Positions 8,404 to 10,924 of a stretch of 10,924 nucleotides of DNA are shown here, one piece after another. The number at the start of each line of letters is the position of its first letter. Position 1 is the first letter of the stretch. The notes under the pieces are model-generated. The model did no database searches. It was not told the origin of the DNA and worked only from the letters and a program-made list of their open reading frames with translations. This DNA is from GCA-2698665 sp047611265 (lineage in GTDB: Bacteria; Pseudomonadota; Gammaproteobacteria; GCA-002705445; GCA-002716945), in assembly GCA_047611265.1 (NCBI GenBank), contig JBLFWM010000011.1, positions 1-10,924 of the forward strand. Reading direction: 5' to 3'. The position numbers and the translations under genes were made by a program.

Positions 8404-9198
8404 ATGTCAGATATTTTATTAATTAAAGATAAGGCGAAAAAAATGTGGAGTACCTTTGCGGCATTTGAAACTGTTACAGCTTTGGCGGCACCTGAGCTTG
8501 TTAAATTTGCTAGTGTTCATGACGGTGATAGATTACTTGACGTAGGTTGTGGCACAGGTGTAGTAGCTTTAACGGCAGCTCAAGTTGGTGCTAAAGTTAG
8601 CGGATCTGATTTAACTCCAGAACTTATAACGAGAGCAAAAGAAAATGCTCAGATTTCCAATCTCAACATAGATTTCCAAGTTGCAGACGTTGAAGATTTA
8701 CCATATAAAGATAATGAATTTGATTTTGTTCTTAGTCAATTTGGGCATATGTTTGCACCGCGCCCCGAGATAGCTTTGAAAGAAATGTTGAGGGTTTTAA
8801 AGCCTGGAGGAATTATTGCTTTTTCTACATGGCCTCCAGAATTATTAACTGGAAGACTATTTATCCTCACAGGAAAATATGGTCCACCACCACCAAAAGA
8901 TATAAGTCCTCCAGTAATGTGGGGTGAAGTTGAGGTTATAAAAAAACGTCTTGGTGAAGACGTCAGAGATATAACTTTTCATAGAGCTGAATATGGTAAC
9001 CCAGCGCTTAGCCCAGCTCATATGAGAGTTGCTCTTGAGGCATATATTGGACCCATAGGTGCCACTATAAAACTATTAGAATCTAATCCAGAAAAACTCA
9101 CTGAGTTTAGAAATGCTATGGAAGATTTGTTATTCGAGTATTTCCAAAATAATACTGTAGTCCAAAGTTATTTAATGACAAGAGCTGTTAAGAATTAG
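8404..9198 (+). CDS. Class I SAM-dependent methyltransferase, UbiE/Methyltransf_11-like
   Basis: A 264-residue cytoplasmic enzyme that transfers a methyl group from S-adenosylmethionine to an unknown acceptor. Motif I is LLDVGCGTG (residues 44-52). The acidic residue ending strand 2 is in SGSDLT (D69), motif II is in ADVEDLPYKDNEFDFVLSQFG, and motif III is EMLRVLKPGGIIAFSTW. The C-terminal ~110 residues, beginning with a proline-rich GPPPPKDISPP stretch, would form the substrate-specific part. The four consecutive prolines would normally need EF-P for smooth translation. The frame also contains an ATG at 8392, but GGAGGT (8394-8399) lies inside that extension and is ideally placed for the ATG at 8404, so I chose 8404. 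It is convergent with the dsrC-like gene, and its 3' junction is duplicated downstream. Confidence 0.92.
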   Translation: MSDILLIKDKAKKMWSTFAAFETVTALAAPELVKFASVHDGDRLLDVGCGTGVVALTAAQVGAKVSGSDLTPELITRAKENAQISNLNIDFQVADVEDLPYKDNEFDFVLSQFGHMFAPRPEIALKEMLRVLKPGGIIAFSTWPPELLTGRLFILTGKYGPPPPKDISPPVMWGEVEVIKKRLGEDVRDITFHRAEYGNPALSPAHMRVALEAYIGPIGATIKLLESNPEKLTEFRNAMEDLLFEYFQNNTVVQSYLMTRAVKN

Positions 9199-9222
9199 CT
9201 TAACTGTCAGCTTGAGGCATTG
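9187..9222. repeat. 36-bp direct repeat, copy 1 (methyltransferase end plus relic of dsrC-like 3' end)
   Basis: It matches 9546-9581 at 32 of 36 positions, and all four differences are G/A transitions. It covers the last codons of the methyltransferase and, on the minus strand, a sequence reading MPQADS-stop, exactly the end of the intact dsrC-like gene downstream. The upstream continuation of that frame has a stop, so only the tail of a gene copy remains here. Confidence 0.8.
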
Positions 9223-9287
9223 ACCTTCAGGATTGATTGGTATTTGGTTTTGGGAAAAATAATTACATGGTTAGCAAGCTTAATTTA

Positions 9288-9425
9288 TTATAACCCTTGC
9301 CGCAATTTATCAAGAACAAAATCTCTTGTTTGGCCTTTATGGTGAACATGATGAAGAATCTCATCAATAGAATGCTCTGTTTGATAGTGAGCATTTGCAT
9401 ACATAAGTGTTATATAAATTCTCAT
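9288..9425 (-). CDS. Possible 45-residue ORF or gene remnant, unknown
   Basis: The minus strand encodes 45 residues from the ATG at 9425-9423 to TAA at 9290-9288, with a His-rich middle (HSIDEILHHVHHKGQTRDF) and a charged tail. A stop directly precedes the ATG, and no Shine-Dalgarno is visible. I do not recognise it. It lies in a duplication scar, so a fragment of a former gene is as likely as a working small gene. Confidence 0.25.
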   Translation of the reverse strand: MRIYITLMYANAHYQTEHSIDEILHHVHHKGQTRDFVLDKLRQGL

Positions 9426-9472
9426 TTAACTAATTTTAACATTTAAGCGTTATAAAAAATTAATTTATACTA

Positions 9473-9503
9473 TTGACTTACCTCAATATGAGGAGATTAT
9501 AAT
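9473..9503 (+). promoter_or_regulatory. Promoter-like segment with dyad in a 19-bp spacer
   Basis: TTGACT (9473-9478) and a perfect TATAAT (9498-9503) are separated by 19 bp. The spacer contains the inverted repeat CCTCA-ata-TGAGG (9481-9493). A long spacer with a central dyad is the design of MerR-family-controlled promoters. The AGGAG in it also forms a Shine-Dalgarno for an ATG at 9504 that is open for only seven codons. It may be the surviving front end of a lost gene. Confidence 0.35.
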
Positions 9504-9545
9504 ATGCCAAATAACGCCATATTTTGATTATCTAATTACCGAATT

Positions 9546-9581
9546 ATTAAAAATTAGCTTAACTATCGGCTTGAGGCATTG
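9546..9581. repeat. 36-bp direct repeat, copy 2 (at the 3' end of the dsrC-like gene)
   Basis: Partner of 9187-9222. On the minus strand it contains the real C-terminal codons of the dsrC-like gene. On the plus strand it keeps a K-N-stop ending like that of the methyltransferase. Within the shared dsrC codons the differences (GCC/GCT and GAT/GAC) are synonymous. Confidence 0.8.
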
Positions 9582-9903
9582 GTAAACCAGCGAGTTTACA
9601 AATTTCTCTTATTGGATCAGATGGGAATAAAGCATATATATGCGACTCATACTTTTTTTTGTCATGGAATTTAATGTTCTTTGACATCAACTCAATAATC
9701 ATATGATGCATCGTAGGCGAAACTAAATTTTGATGATAATACTCGCGGAAATAAAATATTATCTCCCAATGATCATTGTAAAGTTTTATGCCATCTTGCT
9801 TGGCCATCCTTTTTACATATGCCTCAGACCAATCGTTAAGATTTATTAGATAACCTTGCTCATTAATATCAATGCTTTTGTTAGCAACTTTTACTCTATT
9901 CAT
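9559..9903 (-). CDS. DsrC/TusE-family protein lacking the C-terminal reactive cysteine
   Basis: A 114-residue member of the DsrC/TusE/RspA family. Family features are GYLINLNDWSE (17-27), EGI-type QDGIKLYNDHWEIIFYFREYY (36-56), SPTMHHMI, and IYALFPSDPIREICKLAGLPMP near the C-terminus. TusE and DsrC carry sulfur on a penultimate cysteine on a flexible C-terminal arm; DsrC has a second cysteine 11 residues earlier. Here the earlier cysteine is kept (C102 in CKLAGLP), but the equivalent of the penultimate one is D113, and no other cysteine exists. Normal sulfur relay to TusD or DsrAB is therefore unlikely. A single-cysteine or regulatory (RspA-like) role is an inference. The start at 9903 is fixed by a strong Shine-Dalgarno, AGGAGGAGA on the minus strand (9915-9907). 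It is convergent with the methyltransferase across a duplication scar; no other tus or dsr genes are visible. Confidence 0.88.
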   Translation of the reverse strand: MNRVKVANKSIDINEQGYLINLNDWSEAYVKRMAKQDGIKLYNDHWEIIFYFREYYHQNLVSPTMHHMIIELMSKNIKFHDKKKYESHIYALFPSDPIREICKLAGLPMPQADS

Positions 9904-9999
9904 TGATCTCCTCCTATTAATAAAAAAATCATGTATATTTCATAGTTATCCTAATTAACCTTCATAACAAGCAATATTTAAAGAAATTACTAATGTTTG

Positions 10000-10028
10000 T
10001 TGAATATTTCCTTTAAGAATAATACACT
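10000..10028 (+). promoter_or_regulatory. Candidate promoter of tRNA-Ala
   Basis: TTGAAT (10000-10005) and TACACT (10023-10028) are separated by 17 bp and each match consensus at four of six positions. The predicted start, about 10035, is some 14 nt before the mature tRNA-Ala. This would let the tRNA be expressed without an rRNA operon promoter. Confidence 0.5.
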
Positions 10029-10048
10029 TCCAACATCGTATTTTATAC

Positions 10049-10121
10049 GGGGCTATAGCTCAGATGGGAGAGCACCTGCTTTGCAAGCAGGGGGTCGTCG
10101 GTTCGATCCCGACTAGCTCCA
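10049..10121 (+). tRNA. alaT: tRNA-Ala (UGC)
   Basis: Cloverleaf of 73 nt with anticodon TGC at 10082-10084 in the loop TTTGCAA, closed by CCTGC/GCAGG. The acceptor stem GGGGCTA/TAGCTCC contains the G3-U70 wobble that defines alanine tRNAs. CCA is not encoded. In most bacteria this tRNA lies directly after tRNA-Ile between 16S and 23S. Here it is a stand-alone gene 5.9 kb away from tRNA-Ile, and no 23S follows it. Confidence 0.98.
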
Positions 10122-10219
10122 CAAGATACCTTGTCTATCTATGCATATCCTAATGATCAGTTAGAGTATATTTGTGAGTCTCACGGTTCGCTATATTGGT
10201 CACAACTTACATATATCTG

Positions 10220-10256
10220 TTGACTCCATCACTCTATGTGATTATTCTTTGACCTA
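10220..10256 (+). promoter_or_regulatory. Strong promoter directly before the FkbM-type gene
   Basis: TTGACT (10220-10225), a 17-bp spacer and TATTCT (10243-10248) give five-of-six matches in both hexamers. Eight bases separate the -10 from the ATG at 10257, the same distance as at the gene starting at 4224. The mRNA should therefore begin at or within two or three bases of the ATG, with no Shine-Dalgarno possible. Confidence 0.65.
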
Positions 10257-10924
10257 ATGTTACAAAGCATAATTAAAAAAATAATATTTTTCCCCTTAAT
10301 TATACTAAGCTTTATTGCTGAATTTTATAGTAAACTAATTTCTTTTATTAAACCAAGCCTTGGAAATTTTTGGCTTGATAGATTAGTAGAAAAAAATAAA
10401 AATATAACTCAGCAAATTACACATAAACTAAATAATGGTAAAGAATTAAAACTGAAACTTTATACTCCAAATTGGAGATGTAGGTATGGAGCAGAAAGTT
10501 TTTCAAAAAAAGAACCCGAAACACTTAAGTGGATAGATGAATATGGTGGCGATGGTGTACTTTTTGATATTGGAGCTAATGTAGGGCTTTATTCCCTTTA
10601 TTATGCTGCGACTAAAAAATCAAAAGTATATGCTTTTGAGCCATCAGTTTTTAATGTGGCTTTATTGGCAAAAAATATTCATATAAATAAACTTGACCAA
10701 CTAATTCAAATAATTACAAACCCCCTTTCCAAGGAAAACCAGTTTGCTAATTTTTCGTTATCAATGCTTGAAGAGGGAGGGACAATATCTACATTTGGTG
10801 TCGAATATGGGCATGATGGAACCCCTATGAATAAGTCTCTTTCCTATCAAACACTGGGCTTCTCTCTCGACTTTTTAATACAAAATAATATACTTACTGA
10901 ATATCCAAAAATGATTAAAATAGA
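10257..10924 (+). CDS. FkbM-family methyltransferase, 3' end cut by window edge
   Basis: Open from the ATG at 10257 to the window end (222 codons). The N-terminal ~35 residues are hydrophobic (IIFFPLIILSFIAEFY), a possible membrane anchor. The SAM-binding core begins at about residue 97 with GGDGVLFDIGANVGLYSLYYA, followed by KVYAFEPSVFNVALLAKNI, the pairing typical of FkbM methyltransferases (FDIGANxGxYS, then xAFEPxxxN). Later ETLKWI-like and FSLDFLIQNN segments also match the family pattern, in which an SLD motif is followed by KIDxEG; the window ends exactly at MIKID. Family members O-methylate sugars, lipids or secondary metabolites, often in surface polysaccharide loci; the substrate here is unknown. 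It has its own strong promoter, with the predicted transcription start at the ATG. No Shine-Dalgarno is present. Confidence 0.88.
   Translation, partial: MLQSIIKKIIFFPLIILSFIAEFYSKLISFIKPSLGNFWLDRLVEKNKNITQQITHKLNNGKELKLKLYTPNWRCRYGAESFSKKEPETLKWIDEYGGDGVLFDIGANVGLYSLYYAATKKSKVYAFEPSVFNVALLAKNIHINKLDQLIQIITNPLSKENQFANFSLSMLEEGGTISTFGVEYGHDGTPMNKSLSYQTLGFSLDFLIQNNILTEYPKMIKI

Larger units (their letters stand above)
9199..9558. other. Duplication scar between the methyltransferase and the dsrC-like gene
   Basis: This 360-bp interval lies between two convergent genes and is bracketed by the two copies of the 36-bp repeat. It appears to hold decayed remains of a duplicated methyltransferase/dsrC junction. 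Inside are a possible 45-codon minus-strand frame (9288-9425) and a promoter-like plus-strand segment with a dyad (9473-9503). An AGGAG-spaced ATG at 9504 follows, but its frame stops after seven codons. No intact gene is convincing here. Confidence 0.55.

Noticed and set aside
9430..9581. Plus-strand frame through the duplication scar as an intact gene
   Set aside because: No start codon opens the longest frame, and the ATG with a good Shine-Dalgarno at 9504 stops after seven codons.
4146..10048. The interval between tRNA-Ile and tRNA-Ala as a recent genomic island inserted at a tRNA
   Set aside because: No integrase, no repeated tRNA 3' end and no mobile genes. Contents such as yajQ look like ordinary chromosomal genes with the same A/T-rich composition.

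Overview
The window is A+T-rich outside its RNA genes and looks chromosomal. The order anmK / tyrS / 16S rRNA is typical of gammaproteobacteria, and the 16S gene carries gammaproteobacterial signatures. Low GC, compact genes, a split rRNA operon and a TonB receptor suggest a streamlined marine gammaproteobacterium of the SAR86 kind. That placement is an inference from gene order and composition; the 16S was not searched.

Layout. 1-1007 (minus): anmK, cut by the window edge, divergent from tyrS (plus, 1055-2266). About 200 bp of leader follows, then a complete 16S rRNA gene (2468-3995) and tRNA-Ile(GAU) (4072-4145). No 23S or 5S follows. Next comes a probable two-gene zinc uptake operon (4224-6531): a His/Cys-rich small membrane protein and a ZnuD-like TonB-dependent receptor. 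yajQ (6879-7361) is followed by a non-coding stretch with two diverged, structured ~100-bp repeats. Then come a small tail-anchored protein gene (minus, 7651-7938), a candidate tiny RNA (8076-8125), a 49-residue membrane protein (8206-8355) and a SAM-dependent methyltransferase (8404-9198). After a decayed duplication zone lies a DsrC/TusE-family gene (minus, 9559-9903). tRNA-Ala(UGC), the usual partner of tRNA-Ile inside the rRNA spacer, sits alone at 10049-10121. An FkbM-type methyltransferase gene (10257 onward) runs off the right edge.

Most notable points. (1) The 16S central pseudoknot carries a compensated change: the C18-G917 pair is A18-U917 here. (2) The rRNA operon is dismantled, with 16S-tRNA-Ile separated from tRNA-Ala by 5.9 kb and no 23S in view. 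(3) The DsrC/TusE homologue keeps the auxiliary cysteine but has lost the C-terminal reactive cysteine. (4) The two repeats after yajQ share a covarying stem. (5) Several genes have a -10 box only 6-8 nt before the ATG and no Shine-Dalgarno, which points to leaderless mRNAs. A 36-bp duplication also shows that the methyltransferase/dsrC junction was once copied.
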